Assembly (NCBI RefSeq): GCF_029962835.1
Contig: NC_080585.1
Location: forward strand, 59,445,443-59,509,442
Direction of reading: 5' to 3'
DNA length: 64,000 nt
Origin: Magnolia sinica
Lineage: Eukaryota; Streptophyta; Magnoliopsida; Magnoliales; Magnoliaceae
Below the pieces are notes generated by a model. It saw nothing but the letters and a program-made list of their open reading frames with translations, was not told the DNA's origin and ran no database searches. Shown one piece after another: positions 11,936 to 23,811 of the stretch. The translations under genes were made by a program, and so were the position numbers. Position 1 is the first letter of the stretch. Every line of letters begins with the position of its first letter.

Positions 11936-12374
11936 ATTTTATTTTATTATTTTTTTCTTTTTGAATCTTACACTTGATAGTCATTCAAAAAATAATTCAC
12001 ATGATTGTTTAATAAGAATCCCATTCACAAAATTGGTAACAACTCAATTCAATAAAGAGGAAATGGCTGAGTGGGGCCATTTGAATAGACTACTACAAGT
12101 ACACCTTTCTTTTCAGATAATTCAAATCAAACCATAATTAAGAAAAATTATAATAGACAATATGTAACCTATAAGACAAACAAACCATCTTCAGCCAAAA
12201 CGGATTTGCAACAACCGAAGAACTCTTCCATGTATTCATGACAACTCCTATCATCTCACTGCAATAAAAAAAATAAAAAAAATTCACCAGTTGGGGAATG
12301 CAATTTAATTCTGTCTATTAAAAGCTAATGGAGTTTCAGCAGTTGCCGGGAAATCACCATGATATAATCCTGCA
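11936..12374. other. Non-coding stretch after CACTA subterminal region
   Basis: A/T-rich sequence without recognisable gene, repeat or terminus. It lies between the CACTA terminal repeats and the enoyl-ACP reductase remnant. Confidence 0.5.
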
Positions 12375-13413
12375 TTGGCTGATGAGTAGTCAATCATCAT
12401 GTCGATGAATCCAATGGCCTTGGCTGCATGGCTTCTCATTGGACTTGAGAGTTTTCATCAATGTGAAAAATGTCACGACAGGGAGATACTCTAGCAAGTA
12501 CCATGTCTTAGAAAATAAAAGTATGAAGATAACAGTCATACCAGCAGATATTGTATTAACTTGAATCTTGTGGCGCCTTCCTGCTTCAAATGCAAGCACC
12601 TGCCAGATCAGAAAATGTTATAAATATAGCCGATTTGCTTCAGGAAAATATATATTTTACAATGAAGGCAGCAGACCGACCAGCTACAAAAATCTCACCT
12701 TGGTATCACTCTCTAGAGTAGCTTTAGCTGAACTCATGCCCCCACCATATCTGTATGCATTAATATATAAAGAACAACACAACAATAAGAATCCTTTCTT
12801 TAATAGTTTTGGTTTACATGGGCTGCTAAAATCACAGGGTGTGTAAATCAAGTTACCCAGGAATGATCCTTTCGGTAGCAATGTATGTGAGAGAAATTGA
12901 TGCACCACTTGCAACATTACATGGACCACATGTTCATATGGTAAGTTGACTGCACATACATACAAAAATAGAGGCTGGCTAGGCAGCCCATCTACACCAA
13001 GCCACAAGTTCTAACAAGGCACATGGTGCCAATCTCAGCCATTCATCAAGTGGTCCCATAGTGCAAATAACCCTAGCTAGCCAAAAAATCAGGCAACCCA
13101 CTTTTTTTTTTCTTTTTTTTTTTTTTCATTTTCTAAGAAGCTTTCCTGGATTCATTATTAGAACAAAATGCTTGAGCAATGACAAATAGGAATAACTTGA
13201 TGCTGAAATCGCTACAAGATAACCATTTTGGGATGTCTTTAATTGAGGTTTACTGACCTATAAAGGAAATTACAGGATAGACGAAAACAACAAACATAAA
13301 CATGAGAAGGGGCATGAATAATATAGTTATTACGGTACCTCTGGGCCATTGGCAAGAGAGTGCACAAGGATGTCAATGCTCCCAAAGTCATGTTTTACTA
13401 ATTCAGCTACTTC
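12375..13413 (-). pseudogene. ENR/MOD1-like: Broken chloroplast enoyl-ACP reductase (NADH) gene
   Basis: Five exon pieces on the minus strand match the plant FabI-type enoyl-[acyl-carrier-protein] reductase, the last reductive step of plastid fatty acid synthesis. They are 13339-13413 ([17 protein letters not shown]), 12857-12907 (ISLTYIATERIIPG), 12699-12750 (YGGGMSSAKATLESDTK), 12542-12599 (LAFEAGRRHKIQVNTISAG) and about 12375-12444 (HAAKAIGFIDMMIDYS). Introns with gt...ag separate the middle ones. The family's Tyr (in SLTYI) and the Lys of SSAK are kept. The exon coding TKPLLETSRKGY to IMNPG is absent, the N-terminal NAD-binding exons are absent nearby, and the C-terminus diverges after SANAG. 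The acceptor of the last exon reads caa|gt where cag|gt is expected, one G to A change. Probably a gene fragment captured by the CACTA element. Confidence 0.88.
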
Positions 13414-13739
13414 CTGCGAAGGTGTCAAAACTGTGTTTGAATGAAAAATAGCATAGTGGTAAAGGTCATTGACAGAGAAGACCTAGTGCTAAATCAGGAA
13501 GGAAATTTTCAGGATCTAACACGCATAATCACACATAAAACATAGCAATGTATAAGATAATGATTTGTTAAACAAATGCAATAAATGAGGTACTTAAATT
13601 ACCCATAAGAATAACTCATAGTTTGGTTTCATTCATTTTCAGGTAGTTAAGCAACTGCAATGGACATGTAGCTGTAATTTGACATAGAACCTTGGATAAT
13701 ACTTCAACCATTTTCATTGTTTTCGGTATTATAATTGTA

Positions 13740-14205
13740 GTTTTGATGTTATTATGATTAGATCATCATCATCTAAGCCTTATCCTGAATAACTGAGGCC
13801 ACCTACACAAATCCTGTTACGCATTCCAACTTATCAGGGACCATATCCTCAGTTAAACCATAGTTCCTCAAGTCTTTTCTTGCTACCTCCACCCACATCC
13901 TTTGGGGCCTCTCCCCTAGAGCCTTCAACTTGAATTGACTCACTCCTAATTCTCGCAGTTCTTGGATTCTGCTGCACATGAAACCATCTCTGTCTATTTT
14001 CCCTCATGTCATTACCTATTGGTGTTACTCCAAAGTTCCCTCGAATGAATTGATGCCTAATTCTATCCTTCATTGTCTTGCCACTCATCCATCTCAAGAT
14101 CAGCGTATCTACTACACTCATCCTATGAACATGTTATTCCTTGACTGCTCAACATTCTGTACCATAAAGCAGGGCTGGCCTCATAGCTATCCTATATATA
14201 TATAA
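13740..14205 (-). mobile_element. LINE 3'-end fragment (non-LTR retrotransposon)
   Basis: Minus-strand translation in two or three frames gives PALLYG(T)ECWAVK-like, then ILRWMSGKTMKDRIRHQFIRG, MRENRQRWFH and WVEVARKDLRNYGLTEDM. This is the C-terminal tail of the common plant LINE ORF2 downstream of the reverse transcriptase. A 'gatgatgatgatct' tail near 13755-13770 marks the element's 3' end. The catalytic domain is not present, so it is a 5'-truncated dead copy. It lies in what would be intron or flank of the enoyl-ACP reductase remnant. Confidence 0.78.
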
Positions 14206-15229
14206 AAATTCCCTTGTTAACTCATTTTCCTGATTACATGGTTACACATTTTTTGCATTTATATTTACCATGAACAGAATTTTATGAGAACATTATTTTT
14301 GAACATCATCATGTAACTGGATGAACATGTTGGCATGTTGAGATACTCTAAACTATATTGTCTAAGCTTCTACAGTAGAAAACTGCAGTTAATAAAACTT
14401 CAATTGTAGTGGTTGACTGTCTACTATTGAAGTACTCATGCTGGATGTGTAAGCATCACACATCGCATTTGAATATAATAAAAACAACTTACAATATAGT
14501 TGAAGTTTCATATTATGGAAATACTGAGTATTGGTGCATTGACCCACTAATAAATAATATGAAAAACCTGTGACCCAATATGACTTTTCTACAGGGTTTC
14601 TTGGGAATGTGGGAAATCTTAGAAATGACATCAATTTTAGTGAAAAATCCACCTCCTAAAAAACCTGAGGACATTCATTTCTCCCAAAAATAATGTTACA
14701 TTTATTTCCAAGGTTGAGAAAACACATGAAATGAGAGAACCAACATGAAATTCATGTATAATTGGAATTCAAAACAAACAACAGAGGAAAATTGGAATCC
14801 ATGGTTTTCCATTTCTTGAGGATTCCAAGTTACATTTTGCTATGCATATTTTTATTTCCTTCCATCCAAACACCCTCTAAGTTAATTTCTCATGGAATAT
14901 TTCTTAACCTCAAGCTATTATTTTGTTAGTGTTCCTTTAGAAGAGAATGTTGAGTTTGGTTCTGTTGGACAATTGTTCCATCGATTGCATCAACAAGACG
15001 TCGGTAATTTGGTAGATTACGACAATATGCGTAAGAGTAGCAAGTTGGAAGTCAATGTCAATTCTATCCACTTGCTTCTGTGACAATGCTTGTGGTTGTC
15101 TTATACATTTGTTTCTTTTACTAGTACATCATTTTCTTGACTAAAACATTAAAGTCTTGCTTAAATCTGGCCTTGCTACTAGCCTTCATGATTAATTGAT
15201 ACTTAGTTGCCTCAAAATATATATGGAGA
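14206..15229. other. Non-coding stretch, no recognisable feature
   Basis: A/T-rich sequence with short open frames only. One 47-codon plus-strand frame at about 14930-15083 (EENVEFGSVGQLFHRLHQQD) looks protein-like, but I do not recognise it and it has no clear start or splice context. Confidence 0.4.
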
Positions 15230-15590
15230 AATGCTCACACACAAATAGTTGTACATAGACTAGTTGGCATGTGGGACCCACCATAGTGTTTGTATCATGA
15301 CATCTCGCCAACCAGCAAGGTTGTCCCTTTATGAAAATTGGATCCCCCAAAAATTAGGTTAATCCAATTGTCAAGTGGGGCACACCATAGAAAACCAAGA
15401 ACAACCAACCAAAAAACTCCACATTCATTTGGGATCCCATTCTCATGGTTGGACTAACTAGATCTTTGGGGCATCCCACTTTCATGGTGGGAGAACCTTG
15501 TTGGGGCAGCGAGATACCACACAAACAACATTGTGGCCTCCACATACCAACTAGTTGGATGTACAATCAGTTGTGTGTGCGTGTGCTCTT
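15230..15590. mobile_element. MITE with about 45-bp terminal inverted repeats
   Basis: The left arm (15234-15276, with cacacacaaatagttgtaca and actagttggcatgtgg) is matched in inverse orientation by 15533-15588 (ccacataccaactagttgg and tgtacaatcagttgtgtgtg). The interior of about 250 bases has no coding capacity. The length and long inverted repeats fit a Mutator- or hAT-type MITE; a target duplication was not fixed. Confidence 0.65.
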
Positions 15591-16733
15591 ATGTGTTTCA
15601 AGCTGAATTACATTTGAACTATGTCAAGGTATGTATGTGGCCCAAGTGGTGACCAAACTGTTTGATTTAGGTCCAGGGTACATTCACGATGGGGCCCATC
15701 GTGTAACAGCCTAGTTCACACCCACTTAATGCTGCTTTGCCAAATTTGTTGTGATTGCAAACACAACATTCTATGCACAGATGGAGATGGGATATTTCCA
15801 TTTGTATGCAATCTATTATATCATCTTGTAGTTTTGTGCTCTTTCATCAATTGCCATTTATTTTCTTAGAATTCCATGTTCTGTTGATGAATTTAGGACA
15901 TATTATGACTAGGTTCTCTGTAAAAATGGCTTTTTGGTCACATGCATGGCCTATTGATGATAAGTTTGAATTAAATTATCCTAAGAAGGCCTCTTTACAG
16001 TGGCTAATTTCAAGGGGGGGATAACCATCATACAGTGGCAATCCAGGATGTCAGGGAGATTACTCGTCATCAAAGTATAACTATGAAGGAAGAGAGATTG
16101 GGAGAGAGAAAGTAACGGCTAGAGAACCATGGAGAGAGAAAGCAGGCGTTGGGCTAAAATGACAGAAATAGCCATGGTTCAATGACTCACATTTTTAATC
16201 CAAATACGGCCTATATTGGAATTCCCTCGTACGCCCTTTCAAATCTTTAAATCAAGGACTCTCCTAAAATTTAATTGCACAGGGAAAATCATCCAAAATT
16301 GCTATCATTATATATAGAGATTTATGCACTAACATTTTCTTCTTTTTTCTGATATTTTGAAGCTCTAAATCTGGTATGTATTATTCAATTTTCTGTAACT
16401 AGTTTCATCATACCCTAGCTGCATTAAAACTAAAACACTTTTTTAGCTATCCATTTGTTTCATATGATATGGCCCCCCTCATGTGTGAAATGACCTGATT
16501 TTTAGAGTATAAGATCTAAACAGCGCGCCCCACCTACTGGAGAGATGATCTAGCACTAATGGCATGGCCAATGCACATGTGTGGGCTACACAAACCAAAA
16601 TTTCACATATAAAAAATATTGGACCTAGTATTATCTACTATATACTAGTAACATACAACCAATATTGGGGCACTATACCATAAGCTACAAGAATTTCATG
16701 TCCCTTAAACAAGGTATCCTCCATATATATATA
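15591..16733. other. Non-coding stretch, no recognisable feature
   Basis: Contains short open frames (for example plus strand 15755-16024) without known domains. There is some 'gtggcccaagtgg...ggggcccatcgtg' sequence at 15635-15705 like the interspersed family elsewhere, and an (AT)n tract just before SIRE-A. Confidence 0.4.
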
Positions 16734-17776
16734 TGAAAATGCCAAGCTATATGTCCTAGAGAGGGAGGGGGGTGTGAATAGGACTATGCCAAATTAAAAC
16801 TTTAACAGCGGAATTTAAATAAATAAATAAATGATAGCACTTTAAACCAATCACAATGCGGAAATGTAAAGCAACCTCAAATAGAGAGATTGATACCGAT
16901 GTTGTTCTAAGGACAACCTTGCACCATAAAAACCAAGGGTTTATGGTAGGACAACCTTACTAGAACAATTTGGATATCAAAAACTCAAACTGAAAGGAAA
17001 TAGAAAGAAATAAATTCTAAACTATTACAACATTCCCCCCAATGCTTGAAATGTAAATATTACAACATTCACATCCACACATACATCCCACAACTTTGAA
17101 TGATAAAAGATAGGAAAAATAAATCACACATCTACAAAACACAAAGAGTTATAGTGGTTCGCTTGTGTGTTCACTAACTGTTAAACAACAGCTACGTAGC
17201 TTGCTACTCTACTCCTAATATCCTCACACAGGGGATATCAACGTTCACTATGAAAATAGTTTTCTTAGGTTCACCTAAAACCTTCACAATTGTGTCTTTC
17301 AAATGGGCTTACACAATTCAAAAAACCCCACTTTTGAGTTTTCTAGCTCTCCTTAGATAACTAACAGATTGAAATTTTTCTGGCTTAATCTGAAATAAAA
17401 CCAAAAGAATGAAATTTACAATAAAGTAAAATACCTGGATTTCTCCTTTTGTTGTAGCCCGAAAGAACCAAATCGGAGTAGAAGTTCATATAGAAGTTTA
17501 ATATCCAATACTCACTTAAGAAATGGTTCTAGGTTCTAAATTGATTTTAAATTAAACCAGTCAGGCTAGCTATGTTTGATTTTGATTCTAAGAAGAAGAA
17601 ATATCATAATTCCTCTTTTCAATTCAGATTGGAATATAGAAACAAAATCAAATTAATAAAGCTAACAAAAGAGAATATTAAATATGCACAAATTAGCTTT
17701 AAATGAACACAAACTTATCTCTAAGTGATGCCTTGATTTTACATGAATTGAGTTATCAAACTCTGAAATTCGTCGT

Positions 17777-17786
17777 TTATTTATAG
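17777..17786 (-). promoter_or_regulatory. TATA box in SIRE-A left LTR
   Basis: Plus-strand tttatttatag reads ctataaataaa on the minus strand. The palindrome array starts about 15 bases upstream (higher coordinates). The right LTR has the same at 26617-26626. Confidence 0.65.
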
Positions 17787-17797
17787 TTGTAGAAACT

Positions 17798-18185
17798 CGT
17801 CTACGACTGGTCCTGAGGATAGTACGACTGGTCGTAGGATGAACTGCATTTTGAAATTTTGAGCACGATCGGATAAAGCCATTCCATGACTGGTCGTAGT
17901 CTGTTCATGACCAGTCGTGAGCCCTCCACGACTGGTCGTGCCCAACCCACGACTGATCGTGAGGCACCAGGTTTCGTTGCTGTAGTTTGAGTCGTAGAAC
18001 CAGACTGGTCGTAGGACAAGTCGTGTACTGTTCACACGACCAGTCGAGAAGACTCTAGGACTGGTCGTAGCTCAACCAAAAAATTCTGAAAAAATTGCAA
18101 CAACTCAGGACTGGTCTTGAAATTTCTTGGACTGTTCGAGCCAGTGCTAGGACTAGTCGAACAGTGTCCGAGACTAGTCTTAGAA
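17798..18185. promoter_or_regulatory. Array of CGACTGGTCG palindromes in SIRE-A left LTR
   Basis: About twelve irregularly spaced copies of short near-palindromes such as tacgactggtcgtag, catgaccagtcgtgag, cacgactggtcgtg and aggactagtcgaac lie in 390 bases, directly upstream of the minus-strand TATA box. The spacing is not constant, so this is not a simple tandem repeat. Position in U3 suggests enhancer-like sites for a dimeric protein; that role is inferred. Confidence 0.7.
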
Positions 18186-18669
18186 CAATTCAAACACTTA
18201 TCAAAAGATTCAATTTGAATTATGTATACAAAATGACCTACCCTAAGGTCAATCTAAGGTCATTCATACCTTAATGTGAAGAATGGACATTGAATCTTCA
18301 TAAGATAGTTGACCTTTGAAGATTGTAAAACTTTGGGATCTCTATACTTGATGTAACATTGAACTTGAGATCTTCTAGAGCTTGAATTACACTTCACTTC
18401 GAGTTGTACACGAACTTGAGTCTTTGAACAAGATCACTTCTTTCGTTGTAGCTTGTACTTACATTTCTTGAAATGGTTTGAAGTAAATCTTCATTCTTGA
18501 CTTGAAGCAATGTGTTTAGAGAGGTGATGTAATGTATTGAACCTATATGCAATGTCTTGATCATATATACAAATGAGCTACACAAGACATAGATTACACA
18601 AGACATAGATTGATGTTTTGGCGCCACAAAATTTGACGACCAAAGGAGCATAAAACCATAGCACTTACA

Positions 18670-18682
18670 ATCTCCCCCTTTG
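18670..18682 (-). other. SIRE-A polypurine tract
   Basis: caaagggggagat on the minus strand, directly before the 3' LTR; identical to the tract in SIRE-B. Confidence 0.85.
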
Positions 18683-19172
18683 TCAAATTTGTGACAAAAC
18701 ATACTCAACAATAATATCACTAATACACAATCAAAGAATAATGTAAGCACTAGTTATAAGAGAAAACCAGTTACAACCTGGTTAAAGAATCATGCACCAT
18801 TTATCACCAACTAGCACATAACATTATGAACTAGGCACAACATAGGCAAAACATCTCCTCACATACTCCCCTTGAGTAGCACACACATATATCCAAAAAA
18901 ATTTATATGCTACCCGCAATTATATGCCACCCACAATCCATATTTATGCCATAAGCAATCAATCCAAATATGTCTCCCCCTTTTTAACACAACATTACAA
19001 AGGAAGAAGAAAAAATGGAAAAGGATAAGAAACAGGACTAATAAAGGATTAACTAGACAAGATAAAAGAAAATTAAAGTCCACATACCATTAACTAGTTT
19101 AAACAAAAGTCAGTAAACCAAATAAAATGCACAAACCAACACAAGTAGACTTAAAGTTATTACAGACCAAAC

Positions 19173-20309
19173 CTAATCAGATCCTGAAGAAGGCACAGGA
19201 ATGGTAGGATCAAGTTGATGAAGGCCCTTGTTTAAGCGCCTAAGATACTTGCACATATGTTTAAACCGTAAATCATGGGCTACATTCATATTCTCTACCT
19301 TCTCCTCTAGAGCACAAAGGTGAGCATCAAAATGAGATGGCTCATAGTCAGGATCATTAGTAGAATCAGATTTAATTTCATCAAAAATGTCATCCATATT
19401 AATATCATTAGGAGGAAGATCACCAGCCTCATCCACATTCCCTGCTTCAGCTCCACCACTACCAACATCCACTTGGCCAAGAGTCAATTCCAATTTCATC
19501 TTGTTAATATTAGAGTTGTTAAAAATAAGATGATGGATAGGAGCCTCTCCAATGGGCATAGCAACTAGCATGTGAGTAGTTAAAATAGTAATAAGATAGG
19601 CAAACAGAATATCACTATGACCTGGATGGAGACAAAACTGAATGATGGAATGACATATCAAAGATGGAAGACAAACCTTAGTACCAAAGATGACAGAGTG
19701 CAAAACCCAAACTATAAATGATGTAAGCTCTATTTTATTACCAAAACGTGGATACAGATTTGAAATAAAGATTCTGTGGAGAACCCTGTATCTGGGTAAT
19801 AAGTACTTTGAGGGGAGCGCATTCCCTTCATGAGTCCATTGCACATTCATATTACATAGATCTTTAGTGAGCATGTGTTTTTTTGATTCTGAGGGTTTCT
19901 CAACTAGAGTATGAATAGGAATACCCTCATCATTAATAGGTATGTCCATTAGCCCTGAAATTAGATGGTGATCTACTTAAAATGGACCTTCTCTAGCATA
20001 AATTTTAAACGTTAAATTCTCCATCGAAAAATCAGAGATACATACAAACATGGACTGTGCAATAGATTGGTATACAGGCCTACCCCAATGTAAGATGTCA
20101 GCCCATCCTACAGCTTAAAGAAGTGGGAGAATACCAAAAGGAGCAATGTGGTCAAGATCAACAGGTCGCTCAGTAATGACATTGCGTAAATGCAAATCCC
20201 GCACATATGAGGGATCATCTTTGGGTGACCGAAGATGACGCCAAGTGATAGGAGTTGATCTAGAAGATGATGGACCACGGGAAGTTTTCTTTTTAGCTCT
20301 AGCATCCAT
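19173..20309 (-). pseudogene. SIRE-A extra 3' ORF (plant transposon protein-like), broken
   Basis: Homologous over its length to the open ORF of SIRE-B at 53268-54407. The N-terminus starts MDARAKKKTSRGPSSSRST; stops lie near 20115 and 19980. From 19949 it is open for 258 codons (MDIPINDEGIPIHTL to the end PVPSSGSD). The C-terminal part has acidic stretches (DINMDDIFDE) and a likely coiled coil (ALEEKVENMNVAHDLRFKHM). It sits between RNase H and the polypurine tract, where SIRE elements carry an additional, sometimes called envelope-like, gene. No signal peptide or clear membrane segment is seen. The function is unknown. Confidence 0.75.
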
Positions 20310-20589
20310 TTGCAAGTAAGAGTACAAAGAATCAAGAGATTGCAAAGGATGTAGAGTGGGGTTTGGCTAAAACAGATTTTTCAAAAGAAAATCCCAAAAT
20401 TGCAATGAATCACAAAATAAATTACTTCAAGAGTAAAAATGAAGTAATATTGACTAGAATCTACAAGAAAAACGTAAATGACGCACTAACCTTGAAGATC
20501 TAGGAAGGTGGTTACGACCGGTCAGATGTCAGCTCATTGGAGAGGAAAAAGGAAATGAGGAAGATGAAGTTTTCCCTAAATTTTAAAAG

Positions 20590-20680
20590 GGCCAGCATGC
20601 TACATGACTGGTCATGGGTCGTCCTCGACCCGTCGTGCCATGACTGGTCGAGCACGTCCACGATTGGTCATGTACCACCA
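20590..20680. promoter_or_regulatory. Internal cluster of palindromes upstream of the extra ORF, SIRE-A
   Basis: catgactggtcatg, ccatgactggtcgagc and cgattggtcatg lie within 90 bases between the RNase H end (20768) and the extra ORF start (20309). They have the same core as the LTR arrays. SIRE-B has the equivalent cluster at 54700-54775. Confidence 0.55.
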
Positions 20681-20767
20681 AAAACATGCATTTTCCATAA
20701 AAATTTAAAATTTAAACCAATAATTTATCAAATATATATACATTATGATACAACTATGCATGAATAA

Positions 20768-22225
20768 TCAATTTAAAATGCACATAACAAGATCAAATTT
20801 TAATTTATTAAACCTGCTTTTGTCGAGAGATTTAGTGAAAATGTCAGCAAGTTGAGTCTCGGTAGAAATGTATTCCAAAGATATCAGCTTTTCTTCTACT
20901 AATTCACGAATGTAATGATACCAAATGTCAATGTGCTTGGTACGTGAATGCTGGATTAAATTTTTTAAAATATTTATAGCATTGGAATTATCACAATATA
21001 ATATCATTGATTCCTGTGCAGTTCCATAATCGCTTAACATACGTTTCATCCAAACAAGCTGAGTACATGCATTTCCTGCTGCGATGTATTTAGCCTCAGC
21101 AGTTGAAGCGATATAGAACTTTGTTTCTTACTAAACCAAGAAACTAAACAATTTCCAATATAGAAACAACCACCACTGGTTGATTTCCTATCATCAATAT
21201 TACCAGCCCAATCAGCATCTGAGTACCCAGCCAGTTGAACACTAGTATCATATGGATACCAGAGACCCAATTTAGCAGTACTTGTGACATATCGCATAAT
21301 CCTGTGACTCTTTAGGATCAGACTGATATCTAGCGCAAATACCAACACTTAAAGCAATATCAGGTCTACTAGCAGTTAAATAAAGTAAACTGCCAATCAT
21401 ACTACGATATAATTTAGGATCCATATTTTCACCTGTAGAGTCCTTTGAGAGTCTTCAAGTTGTAATCATAGGAGTATCAAAATTCTTACCATTCTCAAAT
21501 CCGAACTTTTTAATCAAGTTCAGAGTATATTTGGTATGAGAAATGGAAATACCATCAGGTTGTTGTTTTACTTACAACCCTAGGAAATAATTCAATTCCC
21601 CAACCATGCTCATTTCAAACTTAGATTTCATTAAATCTGCAAACTCAACAGTAATGTTAGTACAGGTAGATCCATAAATAATATTATCAACATAGATCTG
21701 CACTATTAAGATGTGATCATTAAGTTTCTTAACAAAAAGAGTCTTATCTACACTTCCCATTTGAAAATCATGACTTAGTAAAAATTTAGTCAATTTCTTG
21801 TACCATGCTCTAGGTGCTTGTTTTAATCCATAGAGAGCCTTTTTAAAGCGATAGACATGATTAGTGTTCTTAGGGTCTTCAAAAATTATTGGTTGTTCAA
21901 CATATACTTCTTCATGCAGATCACCATTTAAGAAGGCACTCTTCACATCCATTTGATATATTTTGAATTTTCTAAAGTAAGTAATGGATATAAATAGTCT
22001 GATTGACTTAAGACGAGCTACTAGGGCAAATGTTTCATCATAATCAATACCCTCAATTTGAGTGTACCCTTGTACAATCAGTCTAGCTTTGTTTTGAATT
22101 ATATTACCAAGTTCATCAGACTTATTTTTGAAAATTCACTTCGTTCTAATAATATGTTTATCTTTAGGTCTAGGAATAAGATACTAAACATAATTTCTTA
22201 TAAATTGGTTAAGCTCTTCTTGCAT
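20768..22225 (-). pseudogene. SIRE-A reverse transcriptase and RNase H
   Basis: Copia RVT_2 and RNase H on the minus strand, starting MQEELNQF at 22225. The palm block [21 protein letters not shown] and [12 protein letters not shown] are clear. The catalytic box reads YVDN, not YVDD, near 21690, removing one of the two metal-binding Asp residues. RNase H blocks GYSDADWAGN, DRKSTSGGCF, YCDNSNAI and ADIFTKSL follow. Trp codons are lost in V*YLIP and K*IFKN near the start, and Gln in GL*VKQQ near 21570; frameshifts lie near 21300 and 21110. Non-functional. Confidence 0.9.
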
Positions 22226-23232
22226 CGTAACAATTCACTTTTCGTCAGTAAGAGCTTCTTTTACGTTTGCCAGTTCAATCTGAGATGTAAAATATACGTA
22301 ATTACATATATCTTCTAGTTGTCTATAAGTGCGTACACCAGTGAGAGGGTTTCCAAGAATCTGAGTGGTTGGATGATCTTTAACAGTCCTTAGTTCAGAG
22401 TCAGTTTGATTTGATGAAGTATCAGGTTTGTTAATTATCTGAACTTGGGTAGGTGTATTCAAGTGATCGTCTATGACCACATTAATAGATTCTTGAATAA
22501 CATCGGTCCTTTTGTTCAATACACAATATGTGCGACTGTTTAAAGAATATCCTAAAAAGATTCCTTCATCACTTTTAGTGTCAAACTTTTTCAAATTTTC
22601 ACAATCATGTAAAATATAGCACTTGCTGCCAAAAACTCGAAAGTATTTGACAGTAGGCTTTTTATCGAACCACATTTCATAAGCAATTTTATTATTAGAT
22701 TTTCTCGTATAAACCCGGTTGATTATATAACAGGCAGTATTTACGGCTTCAGCCCAAAGATTTTTAGATAGACTCATACTATTCAACATTACATTAGCCA
22801 TTTCTTGAAGCACTCTATTTTTCCTTTCTACAATTCTATTTTGTTGTGGTGTTTCGGGCGCAGAAAATTCATGCGATATTCCCTAATCGCTACAGAATTT
22901 CTCAAAACTGCTATTCTTAAATTTAGATCCATGATCACTACGAATCTTACAGACTTGAGAATATTTTTCCGTTTAAATCCATTTGAGAACTCCTTTTACT
23001 TCATCAAGGGTTTCTGATTTATCCCTTAAGAAAGCTACCCAAGTGAATCTGGTAAAATCATCCGCAATTACCAAAATGTATTTTTTGCCACCTCAACTCT
23101 CCGTCCTGGTAGGTCCTATAAGATCCATATGGAGAAGCTTAAGTGTTCTTGATGTGGCATTGGAGTTCACCTTCTTGTGAGAGCTCCTTAATTGCTTGCC
23201 AAACTGGCATTCACCACATATTTTATCTATTT
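22226..23232 (-). pseudogene. SIRE-A integrase
   Basis: The minus-strand integrase has IRSDHGSKFKNS near 22930 (second catalytic Asp), the TPQQN block with Glu in VERKNRVLQEM near 22830, and the C-terminal region KCYILHDCENLKKFDTKSDEGIFLGYS (22560-22640). Breaks include Gln to stop in D*GISHEF near 22880 and a one-base deletion plus stops around 23240. The linker to reverse transcriptase is rich in Thr/Ser/Asp. Confidence 0.87.
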
Positions 23233-23775
23233 TTATAATTTAGGTAAACCTCTTATTAGTTTTCTTTTGCTCAGTCTATACAAATTACGGTAGTGTACAT
23301 GTCCAAGATGTTTATGCCACAAATCAGTCTCATCGGTATGGACCATGTAACATGATTGACTAGATGAGCTGGATTCACTAACAATATAGTAGTTTTCAGA
23401 AGTTCTGCGACCAGTTAATATTACTAAACCCTTATTATTTAGAATTTCACAATCTTGGTTAGAAAATTTTACACTATGCTTGTTATCGCATATTTGAGAT
23501 ATGCTTAACAGGTTGTGTTTTAACCCTTCAACGTATAAGACATTTTTAAATAAAGGGAGGTTATAGAGTTGAACCGTATCTTGGCCAATAATCTTGCAAT
23601 TGCTGCCATCACCGAATGTGACTGACCCATCAGCCATGTCTTTAAGATCGGTGAATAGACCTTTATCACTAGTCATATGCCTTGAGCATCCACGGTCTAG
23701 GTACCACTTTGAATGGCTTATAGCTTTAAAAGTAGTATGAGCAACCAAGCAGGTAACCTTAGGAACCCATTTCAT
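23233..23775 (-). pseudogene. SIRE-A protease and GAG-pre-integrase segment
   Basis: MKWVPKVTCLVAHT leads to KWYLDRGCSRHMTSD. The protease D-S-G triplet is changed to D-R-G, which would disable it (SIRE-B keeps DSG). The zinc-binding LWHKHLGHVHYRN block ends the segment. Upstream, a Gln to stop change (NNK*KK) near 23814 separates it from gag. Confidence 0.87.
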
Positions 23776-23811
23776 AACTGTTTTGGGTTTAGGAGTATAG
23801 TGGGTCTTCTT

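Larger units (their letters stand above)
16734..18669 (-). repeat. SIRE-A 3' LTR (left copy)
   Basis: 1936 bp, aligning along its length to 25583-27487. It ends TAGCACTTACA before the polypurine tract. Contains a G-run near its start, a minus-strand TATA box (17777-17786) and the palindrome array upstream of it. Confidence 0.93.

Noticed and set aside
14892..15083. Protein-like frame EENVEFGSVGQLFHRLHQQD considered as an ENR exon or other captured exon
   Set aside because: It does not match enoyl-ACP reductase, has no splice context, and no family was recognised.
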